From the NCBI GenBank assembly GCA_021801345.1, contig JAJYYA010000037.1, positions 1 through 52,580 of the forward strand: a stretch of DNA of 52,580 bases, in the 5' to 3' direction. Made by a program: the position numbers and the translations under genes. This stretch comes from Nitrospirota bacterium. Its GTDB lineage: Bacteria; Nitrospirota; Leptospirillia; Leptospirillales; Leptospirillaceae. Positions 1 to 8,617 of the stretch are shown piece by piece. Each line of letters opens with the position of its first letter. Within the stretch, counting starts at the first letter, position 1. The notes under the pieces are model-generated. The model made no database searches. It was not told where the DNA came from and saw nothing but the letters and a program-made list of their open reading frames with translations.

Positions 1-1491
1 GTGAATGGCGGCGTTTGCAGCAAGGTGGGGGGGGTCGTCGGATACAACAACGGCGGCACGGTGACAACCTCCTACAACACGGGAAACGTCAGCGGCGTCG
101 GCTCCGTGGGGGGGGTCGTCGGATACAACAACGGTGGCACGGTGACAACCTCCTACAACACGGAAAACGTCAGCGGCGTCGGCTCCGTGGGGGGGGTCGT
201 CGGATACAACAACGGCGGCACGGTGACAACCTCCTACAACACGGGGAGCGTCCGCGGTAACTCCGCCGGCATCGCCAGCGTGGGGGGGGTCGTCGGGCTC
301 AACTGCGGCACGGTGACAACCTCCTACAACACGGGGCCCGTCTCCAGCATCGGAGGAGACGACGTGGGGGGGGTCGTCGGGTACAACGGCGGCACGGTGA
401 CAACCTCCTACAACACGGGGCCCGTCAGCGGCCACGACGACGTGGGGGGGGTCGTCGGATATAACTACCTCGGCACGGTGACGGATACTTATTACAACAC
501 GAGCTTCACAGCGTTGGGAATCGGAGGCGGCACTAGCGGGAGTGCCACGGGACTTTCCGAAGGCACAAGTTCGGGTGACCTTGGAAACTCGGAATCTTAC
601 ACCTCCTGGAGTTTTGCCTCCGGTTGGAATGGAACCGGATTCGGAACACCGGGAACCTGGATTATCGGCACCGTGTATCCCAATGGAGGCACATCGGGGA
701 TCCCGGCTCCCATCCTTGTGTCGGATCTTCCCACCGCCACCGTGACGGGAAACAGCGGCACCACCGTCTATAGCGGATCGACCGTTTCTCCTGGCTATAC
801 CACGACCTACACCATGGGAGCCAGTGCGATTCCCACCGGGATCACGGTGACGGCTCCGGCGCCTTTTGGACCGAACGCGGGCAGCGATACGGTCACGCCC
901 ACCGTTTCAGGAACATTCGCGCAACCCACGACCCAGACGAGCTTGAACATGGTTATCTCTTCCGGAAGATGGACGATCACGGCTCTCCCGGTCACGGCGA
1001 CGGCGAATACCGCCACCATGACCTACGGAGGCACGGTGCCGACACTTTCCGGCACCTTCTCCACGACCGCTCAGACCGGGGGCCTTGCCAACCTCTTCGC
1101 CTCGTGGACGACCCCGGCGACCTACGCCTCCAACGTGGGGAGCTACGCCGTGAATCCCGGCACCTACTCCTACAAAAACGGCGCGGTGTCCGGAGACTAC
1201 ACGATCACGGAGGCATCCGGCAACGCCACGGCGCTCACGGTCACGGCCTCCCCCCAGATCGTTCCGGAGTACCAAACCGTTCTGGGATTTGACAACGTGG
1301 TGACGCCCTCGGAAGCCCCTGCCTCGACAGCCTCTTCCGGCAGTTCTCCGTCTCCGGTCCCGTCCGGAAGCGCGACCCCCCTCTTATCGAGCGGGGCTTC
1401 CTCGCTGACCATTATTCTTCCGACGGAGGACGGAATGACGGGAGAAGGGATTATTTCCTACGAGACCGTCACGCCGTCGAAGCGACCATGA
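1..1491 (+). CDS. GLUG/MBG repeat adhesin, C-terminal part (5' end outside window)
   Basis: The reading frame is open at the window edge, so only the last ~496 residues are seen. Residues 1-165 are GLUG-type repeats with the pattern VGGVVGYNNGGTVTTSYNTG, about 27-28 residues each. Residues ~320-425 form an MBG-like domain (mucin-binding-like repeat, starting near ALPVTATANTATMTYGG). The tail is rich in Ser, Pro and Gly. Such proteins are usually long, secreted or surface-exposed adhesins; no anchor or autotransporter barrel is visible at this C-terminus. It ends in ATGA overlapping a possible upstream start of the next gene, so the two may be co-transcribed. The family call is firm, the cellular role inferred. 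Confidence 0.8.
   Translation: MNGGVCSKVGGVVGYNNGGTVTTSYNTGNVSGVGSVGGVVGYNNGGTVTTSYNTENVSGVGSVGGVVGYNNGGTVTTSYNTGSVRGNSAGIASVGGVVGLNCGTVTTSYNTGPVSSIGGDDVGGVVGYNGGTVTTSYNTGPVSGHDDVGGVVGYNYLGTVTDTYYNTSFTALGIGGGTSGSATGLSEGTSSGDLGNSESYTSWSFASGWNGTGFGTPGTWIIGTVYPNGGTSGIPAPILVSDLPTATVTGNSGTTVYSGSTVSPGYTTTYTMGASAIPTGITVTAPAPFGPNAGSDTVTPTVSGTFAQPTTQTSLNMVISSGRWTITALPVTATANTATMTYGGTVPTLSGTFSTTAQTGGLANLFASWTTPATYASNVGSYAVNPGTYSYKNGAVSGDYTITEASGNATALTVTASPQIVPEYQTVLGFDNVVTPSEAPASTASSGSSPSPVPSGSATPLLSSGASSLTIILPTEDGMTGEGIISYETVTPSKRP
27..500 (+). repeat. Tandem 81-84 bp coding repeats with six G8 tracts
   Basis: Near-identical DNA repeats encode the GLUG units of the adhesin. Each unit contains an uninterrupted run of eight G at 27-34, 108-115, 189-196, 282-289, 366-373 and 444-451, always read as Val-Gly-Gly-Val. 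The copies are close enough to recombine, and the G runs are long enough to slip. Confidence 0.9.
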
Positions 1492-1523
1492 GACGGGATT
1501 CTCTCCATCCAGGAACGGAAGCC

Positions 1524-2582
1524 ATGAGTGTCAAGACTTTGTTCGTTCTGGCGATTCTTGTCGCGGGGATCCTGTGTTCCGGGGGAGGCGAAGCGGCCCG
1601 GGCCGCCTCTTATCCGCTTCCTTTCGACCCCTTCCTGGCCCCGGAGTCTTTCGGGTGCAAGCATCTTCTGATCCCGGGAGCGGAGCTCCTGCCTCACGAT
1701 CCGGTCATCGATCCCAAGCTCCTTCCCGGATGGAGAGAGATCCCCATGAAAGACGGGAAGAACCGGACCCTCGAGAGCCTCGTCATCAAGGGGTCGACGG
1801 TCGTGCACAAAAAGGACAGGGACGGAAAACCTGTCGGCCCTCCGATGGTGCTGATTCCGGCGGGAGGGCTCGTCTACGACGCCACCCCGCGTGAGACCCA
1901 TCTTCCCGTGGGGGACCAGGGGGTGATCTTTGGCCACCGGGCCATTTTCGTCAAGAAGGAGCTGAAGGAAGAGACCTGCCGGAACTTCTCGGTGCTGGCG
2001 GGCCGGAGCTTTGTCGTGGGAGACAGCGTCATCACCTACCTGATGCCGGGACCGAAGGGAGGGCCGGCGGTGCTCTGGCGGACCCTCGACGGGGTGTCGA
2101 TCCGCCCCCATCCGCTCGACGAGTATCCGGCCGGGCAGGTTCCTGAAAAGACGTCGACCCGGATTTTCGGGGCGTATACCCATGCCGGGCAGATTGCCGA
2201 GTATGCGTCTTTTTCCGGTCCCCTCATCGTGGAGGAGACCTGGCGGATCGACGGGGAAGAAAAGACGGTCGCGACCAATTCGGAATGGTTCCCTCACTTC
2301 CGGATCGTGCCCATCTCCTGTCCGATCGGCCACCACATCGGGCTCATGGTGTACAACGACGTGCCGATTCTTCTCGACACCGCCCACGCAATGACGCTCT
2401 ACGGGGGCGCCCTGCACATTCGCCTCGTGACGGTCCACGAAAAGGCGGGCAAGGTCGTCTTCACCCTCAACGGGCGTCCCTACACGGGAACAGACGGGAT
2501 CGACAGCCTGATCGGGAAGGGGCGGGCGATCGCCGGGATCGAACACACCCTTGCCACGCTCCGGAAGCTCCGGGGCTCCTGA
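1524..2582 (+). CDS. Secreted protein of unknown function
   Basis: I do not recognise the family. From the ATG at 1524 (preceded by GGAACGGAAGCC) the protein starts with a good signal peptide, MSVKTLFVLAILVAGILCSG then a small-residue cleavage region, giving a mature protein of about 325 residues that is probably periplasmic or exported. An in-frame ATG at 1488 overlaps the adhesin stop but would bury the signal peptide. The mature part is rich in short beta-type segments, has three scattered cysteines, and contains a GHRAIF segment near the middle. No enzyme motif stands out. Position directly behind the adhesin suggests a role in processing or display of that protein, but this is only inference from neighbourhood. 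Confidence 0.7.
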   Translation: MSVKTLFVLAILVAGILCSGGGEAARAASYPLPFDPFLAPESFGCKHLLIPGAELLPHDPVIDPKLLPGWREIPMKDGKNRTLESLVIKGSTVVHKKDRDGKPVGPPMVLIPAGGLVYDATPRETHLPVGDQGVIFGHRAIFVKKELKEETCRNFSVLAGRSFVVGDSVITYLMPGPKGGPAVLWRTLDGVSIRPHPLDEYPAGQVPEKTSTRIFGAYTHAGQIAEYASFSGPLIVEETWRIDGEEKTVATNSEWFPHFRIVPISCPIGHHIGLMVYNDVPILLDTAHAMTLYGGALHIRLVTVHEKAGKVVFTLNGRPYTGTDGIDSLIGKGRAIAGIEHTLATLRKLRGS

Positions 2583-2875
2583 CCGGGGTGAGGGGGAGGA
2601 GTCCGGAGGGGGATCTTTCTGGGGGGGCCACAAAACAGGCATAAAGTGACCGGTCGACCAAGTTTTTCTTGCATTCACAGCGCTTGACGAGGAGGCCGAA
2701 AGGAAACCCTCCGCGAGGACCCGCGAAAATCCCCAAGGCCGACAATCCTCTCACTTCACCGGATTGATGACGAAAATAGACTCTTGACGAGATAGTGTGG
2801 GCAAAAAAAAGCATCTGGTGAGGTATAATTTTTCCGTGTGTTCATGGCCAAATGACAACACGGAGGACCCACCAG

Positions 2876-4006
2876 ATGCCTTATGAGCTTATCACGAGAC
2901 TTCTCGGCTTTCCAGACTTTCGCCTCGTCAACATCGAAACAGAGGAACGATCTGTCGTTCTGACGCTCGAAAGGGAAAAGATGACCTTTCGATGCGGCTC
3001 TTGTGGAAAAGAGGGCCTTCCCGGATATGACCACAAGATCCAAGAGGTCCGGCACCTTCTGTGGTGGCAGCATCCGACCGTGATTCGCTTCCCCCGGTAC
3101 CGTGTCTTCTGTCCGACGTGCGGGGTGGTTACGGAAGAGGTGGAATTCTTGCCGGTCCGGGGTCCTCGCGTGACCCGCCCGTTGGCCCATCTTGTCTATG
3201 AGCTGTGCAAGATCACGACGCACAAGGCGGTGGGGCTTCTTCTGGGTCTTCACCGGGGAACGGTGAAGGCGATCGACTGCGCGATGATGGAGAAGGTCCA
3301 GACGGAGCGTCCTCTCGACGGGATCGATGTTCTGGGATTCGACGAGATCGCGGCCGGCAAGGGGCAAAGCTACTGGACTTTGATCTGCGCTCCGGAAGGT
3401 CCGAGAGGGCCGGAACTTCTGCATATCGTGGAAGGACGCAAAGAGAAGGACCTGACGCCCTTCTGGAGCTGGTTTGGGAAAGAGCGAGCCCAGAAGGTCA
3501 CGCATGCCGTAATGGACATGTGGCCGGCCTTCAGAAAGAGCTTCCTGGCTCACTGTCCCAAGGGGAAAGTCATCTATGACAAATTCCACGTGATCCGCCA
3601 CCTTCTCGAGGCCGTCAATGAGGTGCGAAAACAGGAGCTCAAACGCCTGGGAGGAGCGTTCAAGGGCCTTCTCTCGGGAAAGAAGTTCGTGCTCCTGGCG
3701 CGGAGGTCGAACCTCAAGCCCGAGGCGAAAAAAGCCCTCTCGGAGCTTCTTCTCGTCAGCCCTCGTCTCCTTAAGGCCTATGTTCTCAAGGAGTCCTTCG
3801 ACCACCTCTGGGACTTTACGTCCCGGACATGGGCGATGAAGTTCTTCAGAAAATGGGTTGGAGCCTTGAAATGGAGCCGTCTGACGCCTCTCAAGAAGTT
3901 TGCCGCCATGGTGGAAGAGCACCTTGACGGGATTTTGTCCTACTGTGACAGGAAAGTTCCCTTAGGGTACGTTGAATCCACGAACCAAAAGGCAAAGAAC
4001 GTCATA
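2876..4006 (+). CDS. tnpA: ISL3-family transposase, 5' exon (codons 1-377)
   Basis: This is the DDE transposase of ISL3 elements. The N-terminal zinc-binding cysteines (CGSCG, CPTCG) lie in the first ~85 residues, then a helix-turn-helix region and the catalytic core: Asp in DVLGFDEIAAGKG, Asp in HAVMDMWPAF, and Glu in GYVESTNQKAKNVI at the very end of the exon. The start at 2876 is chosen for GGAGG nine bases upstream; an ATG at 2852 has no ribosome site. The frame stays open to 4090 only by reading 84 bases into the intron, so those last residues are spurious. The exon ends after codon 377 in phase 0, and the missing 34 residues are at 8502-8606. If the intron is not spliced, the transposase lacks its conserved C-terminus. 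Confidence 0.88.
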
Positions 4007-4645
4007 GTGCGACGAGAAAAGGCTCGTCAGGAATTGTTAAGCGTCATAGATTCTTATGGCGCAGTTAACCTTCCCTCCTCTGGGGAGTAACCTACCTGAG
4101 CGTGCGGCTCCGGTAACGGAACCGTGCGAAGCCTCAGGGACAATGTACCGGCTCTGCAAAGAGCGCTCTGAACTGTGAAGGGATGAACGGATCTGAAAAC
4201 CTCATTCGGATCCCGGGCTAGGTTGGGTGGTAGGGGCAACACATGTGAACTGTCGCAAGGATCGTGATCTTAAACAGGCGAAAGAGGTTGACGCCGCAAG
4301 GCGAGCGCCTGGCCCAAAATGGGAGGAAGTCGGTTGCAACCCTTTATGACTGGGTGCACAGAGGCACGGAACTTCCGGTCTAGAGACAGGCCCTACCCCA
4401 CCCGTGTTCCTGACGTAGCAACTCGGTAAGCCCCACCGGGCCCCGGAAGAACTATCCGGGAAAGCGCGCCCGTAAGGACCGCCCGCGCCCGAGGGGGTAA
4501 AGGATGGCGGAGAAAGCAAATGCCGGACTGTAATGGTCCGGATAGGGCGCGATCCGGTCAATGGGACGGGTCCATCGCCTAACGCGAAAGCGTGCAGACT
4601 TCCGCCGGGTCTTTCATCGCAAGAGAGTCTGGAGGCCTTTTGAAC

Positions 4646-5473
4646 ATGGGAACGCCAAGGAACGAGTCCGCACGATCGTGCGCCCCCGTGGACGTCAACG
4701 CGAAAACCTGGGACGAGATCGACTGGACCCGGTGCGCGAAGAACGTCAAAAAGCTGCAGATGCGCATTGCGAAGGCATTTAGGGAGGGAAAAGTTGCGAA
4801 AGCAAAGTATCTGCAACGGCTCCTGACCCGCTCGTATGCCGCGAAATGTCTGGCGGTCAAACGAGTCACCGAAAACAGGGGCAAGAACACTCCGGGGGTT
4901 GACAAAGACGTATGGAAGACCCCGGAGGCCAAGATGAACGCCGTGAGAACGTTGAAACGGAGAGGCTACACCGCTCTCCCCCTTCGTCGCGTGTACATTC
5001 CAAAGATGAACGGGAAGCTCCGGCCGCTAGGGATTCCGACGATGAAGGATCGGGCGATGCAAGGACTTCATGCCCTGGCCCTGCTACCCATCGCAGAAGA
5101 GACGGCGGACCCGAATTCCTATGGGTTTCGTCCCATTCGCTCCACCGCCGATGCGATCGAACAATGTTTCAGAGTCCTCAGTCGAAAAACATCGGCTCCG
5201 TGGGTGCTGGAAGGCGACATTACCGGCTGTTTCGACAATTTCTCGCACGACTGGATGCTTGAGCATGTTCCTATGGACAAGGCTCTGCTCCGGAAGTGGC
5301 TCACTACGGGTATATCGATCAACGGCAACTGCATCCGACACTCAAGGGGACCCCTCAGGGTGGCATTGTCTCCCCTGTCGCGGCCAACGTCGCTCTGGAC
5401 GGACTCGAAGATAATCTGAATCGGGAGTTCGCACAGAAGGACAAAGTTCACTTAGTGAGATATGCCGATGACT
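4646..5473 (+). pseudogene. ltrA: Outer intron reverse transcriptase/maturase, N-terminal part, frameshifted
   Basis: This is the intron-encoded protein of the outer group II intron, for reverse transcription and splicing. The start is the ATG at 4646, eleven bases after GGAGG. The N-terminal RT0-type region (KNVKKLQMRIAKA, then GKNTPGVD) and RT fingers/palm blocks (PLRRVYIPKMNGKLRPLGIP, SYGFRPIRSTADAIEQ, DITGCFDNFSHDWM) are clear. At about 5308-5311 a single base is missing: the frame moves from KWLTTG to GYIDQRQLHPTLKGTPQGG. The second frame runs on to RYADD at 5459-5473, where the nested intron begins. The C-terminal half continues at 7709. So the gene is broken once by insertion, which is removable by splicing, and once by deletion, which is not. 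Confidence 0.88.
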
Positions 5474-6109
5474 GTGCGACATGCTAAGCCATGTCGATGA
5501 TTGTTCAACGCAATAAGCAACTTATTGCGAAGTGAACCTGCCGTCTCCTCGGCAGTAATCTATCTGCGTCGGCGTGAATGGCAACGTTCGGGTCGAAAGC
5601 CGCAGAGACAATGTACGCACCCGCAAGGGCCATCCGAACCGCGAGGGAACGATGGGGGAGCCTGGCATCGGGAAAACCCGGCGGCTAGATTGGATGGACG
5701 GATCAGCATATGCGAATCACCGTACGGACCGCAGGCGTAAGCGAGCTTAAGATGCGATGGGGCTCGGGCCAACAAGGCGACGACACCGGCTACTCCCTGA
5801 GTCGTTGGGAGTACAGGAGCTCAAAAGGTGTCCGGTCTACAAGGTGGGATCCTCCCCGTCCGTGTCATCGATCTGGAACATGGTAAACCACACCGTGCCC
5901 CGGAGATTGTCTTTCCGGGACAGCGACCCGCAAGGGAAGCCCGTGCACGAGGTGGCAGAGGAGTTCGGAGAAAGCGAAGGCCTTCCCGTAATGGGGAGGA
6001 TAGCGGTTGAGGCGCAAGCCGACATCACCGCACGCGAAAGCGCGCAGACTTCCGGATGGTCTTTCGTCGCGAGAAGAACCAGAGAGCTTCGAACAAGGGA
6101 GAGCTAGTG

Positions 6110-7626
6110 ATGACCCAAAAGGTTGACGCCCCTTTGGACTCTGCATGCCGGAACCGGTTTGCTGAAAGGGTCAGAAGACTTCAGTTCCGCATCGCGAAGG
6201 CAACCCGAGAAGGCAAGTGGCGGTTGGTCAAAAACCTTCAGCGCTTGCTGACTCACTCGTACGCTGCGAAAGTTCTGGCAGTGGTCCGGGTGATGACGAA
6301 TCAGGGAAGAAACACACCGGGCGTCGACCGAATCGTTTGGAAGACACCGGAAGACAGACAGAAGGCGGTGGAATCGTTGACAGGGGGCGGCTACAAACCC
6401 CTTCCTTTGCGGCGAGTCTATATTCCGAAACGCAACGGCTCGCTTCGTCCGCTGGGGATTCCAACCATGAAGGATCGGGCCATGCAGGCCTTGCATCTGA
6501 TGGCTCTCATGCCCGTCGCCGAGGTTACCGCGGACAAGGACTCCTATGGTTTTCGACCCAAGAGATCCGCCGCCGATGCCATCGAACAATGCTTTTCTTC
6601 GTTGGCCAGGCGATGCTCTCCAAGATGGATTCTCGAATTCGATATCAAGGGGTGTTTCGATTCGATCAGTCACGACTGGCTGATGACCCACATCCCGATG
6701 GACAAGGGGATTCTCCAGAAGTGGCTCAAGGCCGGTTACATCGACCGTCGAAGACTCTTTCCGAGTCAGGCCGGAACCCCGCAAGGTGGGATTATTTCCG
6801 CGTGCCTCGCCAATATGGCCCTTGATGGATTGCAAGAAGAGCTCAAAAGGCACTTTCGAGTCAAGGACAAGGTCAACCTGATACGCTATGCCGACGATGG
6901 CGTCGTGACAGGAGTCTCGAAGGAGCTTCTGGAGCAAAGCGTCCTTCCCGTCGTCAAGGATTTCATGCGGGGAAGGGGTCTGGAGCTTTCCCAAGAAAAG
7001 ACCCGCGTCGTGCATATCACGGAAGGCTTCGATTTTCTCGGGCAGAATGTTCGGAAATACGGGAAGAACAGGCAGAAACTGTTTATAACTCCCGCACGGA
7101 AGAACGTTCAAAGTGTCTTGCGCAAGACCCGGGACTTCCTCAAAAAGGCGCAGGCGTTTCCCCAAGAGACCGTCATTTCCGTTCTCAACCCGATTCTCCG
7201 GGGATGGGGAACTATCATCGCCATGTCGTCTCAAAACATCGATTTGGAAGGGTCGACCACGCCGTCTGGACTATGCTGTGGCGATGGAGCAAACGCCGGC
7301 ATCCCAATAAGCGGGACACCTGGGTCAAGGACCGTTATTTCCAGAGGATCGGACCCCGCAAATGGGTCTTCGCCACCCCGCCAAAAGGAAAAGGAGCTCT
7401 GTCACATATCTTGTTCAGTGTGGCGGACATCCCGATACGGCGCCATATCAAGATCAGAAAGGATGCCAATCCTTTTGATCCACAATGGACCGAATACTTT
7501 GAGAAGCGCGAGCAACTCAAACGTTCCGGCAAAGGGAGAATCTCCTTTCTGGAACAGGTTCAGGAAGCCACGCATACCCTGTTCGACAAGGTAGCCGGGC
7601 TCTTTCGGAAGAAAGAGTCTTCTTGA
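6110..7626 (+). pseudogene. ltrA: Inner intron reverse transcriptase/maturase, single frameshift
   Basis: Group II intron reverse transcriptase in domain IV. The start is the ATG at 6110, with GGGAG upstream. Blocks seen in order: RT0 (GRNTPGVD), PLRRVYIPKRNGSLRPLGIP, SYGFRPKRSAADAIEQ, FDIKGCFDSISHDWL, GTPQGGIIS, the catalytic RYADD near residue 260, and the maturase thumb NPILRGWG. One base is missing near 7211: the frame switches to NYHRHVVSKHRFGRVDH and continues to LFRKKESS at 7626. If the missing base were restored the protein would be about 505 residues. No HNH endonuclease cysteines or histidines follow the maturase/DNA-binding part (RRRHPNK-type segment near the end). The defect could be real decay or a homopolymer sequencing error next to a G run. 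Confidence 0.88.
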
Positions 7627-7633
7627 AAGGCTT

Positions 7634-7708
7634 GAGCTGACTGCGGTGCAAGCCGCACGGTCAGTTCTTAGGGGGGGGTGGCGCAGTAATGCGTTGCCCC
7701 TACCCGAC
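7634..7708 (+). ncRNA. Inner intron ribozyme domains V and VI
   Basis: Domain V at 7634-7667 opens with GAGC, has a GCAA tetraloop flanked by GCGGT/GCCGC stems and closes with GTTC. Domain VI at about 7670-7703 pairs the G-rich strand with TTGCCCC and leaves A7702 as the likely bulged branch point. Confidence 0.85.
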
Positions 7709-8388
7709 TCATCGTCACGGGAGCGTCAAAAGAGCTCCTCGAGAAGAAAGTCCGACCCCTTGTCGAAGAGTTCCTGAAGGAACGTGGATTGGATCTCTCG
7801 GAGGAAAAGACCCGCATCGTGCACATCACGGACGGTTTCGTTTTTCTGGGACAGGAAGTCAGAAAATACGGGGAAAAGCTCCTTATCACCCCGTCAAAGA
7901 AGAACGTCAAGTACTTCCTATCGACAGTCCGGAACATCATCTGGAAATCGAAAGCCACACGCCAGGAGGATCTGATCGAAACGCTGAATCCGCTCATCCG
8001 GGGATGGGCCAATTTTCACCGGCACATCGTGGCCAAGAAGACCTTCGGGTGGATCGATCATCACATCTGGCAAATGCTGTGGAGATGGGCCAGACGCCGT
8101 CACCCGAACAAGGGAGCACGTTGGGTGAGGAAGAAATACTTCCCCAAAGTCGGTCCGCGCAAGTGGACCTTCACTCCCGAGAACGGGAAGGGACCGAGAC
8201 TTCTGCAAGCCTCGGCCACCCCGATCAGACGACACGTCAAGGTCATCAGTCAAGCCCATCCGTTCGACCCGAAATGGACGCCCTACTTCGAGGAAAGAAA
8301 GCGCACACCGACTTTCCGCGAGACCGTCAAGAAGAAGATCAAGGCGGCGAAGGCATCCTTCGGGGTTCCCGGCACCCCTGAGACGTGA
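7709..8388 (+). pseudogene. ltrA: Outer intron reverse transcriptase/maturase, C-terminal part
   Basis: Continuation of the outer intron protein after the nested intron. The first codon is completed by T5473 plus TC at 7709, giving Phe directly after YADD, then IVTGASKELLEKKVRPLVEE. The thumb/maturase region (LNPLIRGWANFHRHIV) and the conserved WRWARRRHPNK segment follow; the end FGVPGTPET has no HNH zinc-binding endonuclease. In the unspliced sequence the only start for this half would be a weak internal ATG at 7789, so it is not an independent gene. It closely resembles the inner intron protein throughout, including the missing endonuclease domain. Confidence 0.85.
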
Positions 8389-8426
8389 ATGCCGGGTTCG
8401 GGTAACACCGGGCTTAGGAAAGGCAC

Positions 8427-8501
8427 GAGCGGACTGCGGGGAAACTCGCACGGTCCGTTCTTGGAGGGCTTGGGGCTGGCAACAGCCCCCGGCCACTCGA
8501 C
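8427..8501 (+). ncRNA. Outer intron ribozyme domains V and VI
   Basis: Domain V at 8427-8460 starts GAGCGGACTGCGG, has a GAAA loop and ends CGGTCCGTTC. Domain VI follows, with stem GGGGCTG/CAGCCCC and A8495 as the likely branch point seven bases before the 3' splice site. Confidence 0.85.
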
Positions 8502-8606
8502 CGTCGAGCCTATGGCTACCGGGACAAAGACTTTAAAAAGCTCAAAATCATTCAGGCTTGCACCCCTTGGCTGAACGAATTCCAACCCTGGAGCCGCTAC
8601 CCATAG
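8502..8606 (+). CDS. tnpA: ISL3-family transposase, 3' exon (last 34 codons)
   Basis: Thirty-four codons plus the stop TAG encode RRAYGYRDKDFKKLKIIQAC and the tail TPWLNEFQPWSRYP, the usual C-terminus of ISL3 transposases. Together with 2876-4006 this gives an intact 411-residue protein with no frame error. It is expressed as transposase only if the intron is removed. Confidence 0.9.
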   Translation, partial: RRAYGYRDKDFKKLKIIQACTPWLNEFQPWSRYP

Positions 8607-8617
8607 TTTGTCGTCAT

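Larger units (their letters stand above)
5474..7708 (+). mobile_element. Inner group II intron nested in the outer intron's RT gene
   Basis: It begins GTGCGACATG at 5474 and ends TACCCGAC at 7708, with a 34-nt domain V at 7634-7667 and candidate branch-point A at 7702, again seven bases from the end. Removing it joins codons as YADD-F-IVTGASKELLE, restoring the outer RT frame precisely at the catalytic motif. AGTCGT at 5800-5805 lies in the same loop position as EBS1 of the outer intron and pairs with the last six exon bases ATGACT (five Watson-Crick pairs plus one G-U). Its length of 2,235 nt and its architecture match the outer intron, so the two are relatives with different target specificities. 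Confidence 0.9.
4007..8501 (+). mobile_element. Outer group II intron inserted in the ISL3 transposase gene
   Basis: The boundaries come from three independent signals. The 5' end is GTGCGACGAG at 4007. The 3' end is a domain V hairpin (8427-8460, 34 nt, GAGC...GTTC) followed by domain VI and CACTCGAC ending at 8501, with the candidate branch-point A at 8495, seven bases from the end. Joining 4006 to 8502 gives an uninterrupted transposase reading NVI-RRAYGYRDK. The bases TATGAC at 4345-4350 are complementary to the last six exon bases GTCATA (4001-4006), a full EBS1-IBS1 match. A reverse transcriptase gene lies in domain IV. Without the nested intron it is 2,260 nt. It appears to be of the chloroplast-like (CL) type judging from the protein. 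Confidence 0.9.
2785..8616 (+). mobile_element. ISL3-family insertion sequence split by nested group II introns
   Basis: The element contains a single ISL3-type transposase gene divided by an intron. Imperfect inverted ends are visible: TGACGAGATAGTGTGGG at 2785-2801 and, reversed at 8600-8616, TGACGACAAACTATGGG (13 of 17 match). No exact target duplication was found. The left inner flank has TATAAT at 2824-2829 ahead of the transposase start. The right end abuts a nucleotidyltransferase-like gene that may have lost its start to the insertion. Without the introns the element would be about 1.34 kb, normal for ISL3. The 200 bases to its left (2583-2784) show no gene. Confidence 0.7.

Noticed and set aside
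27-500. CRISPR or noncoding satellite
   Set aside because: Repeats are in frame and encode a known adhesin repeat.
4007-4090. Last 28 codons of the transposase frame before its stop at 4090
   Set aside because: They read into the group II intron 5' end; the true C-terminus is at 8502-8606.
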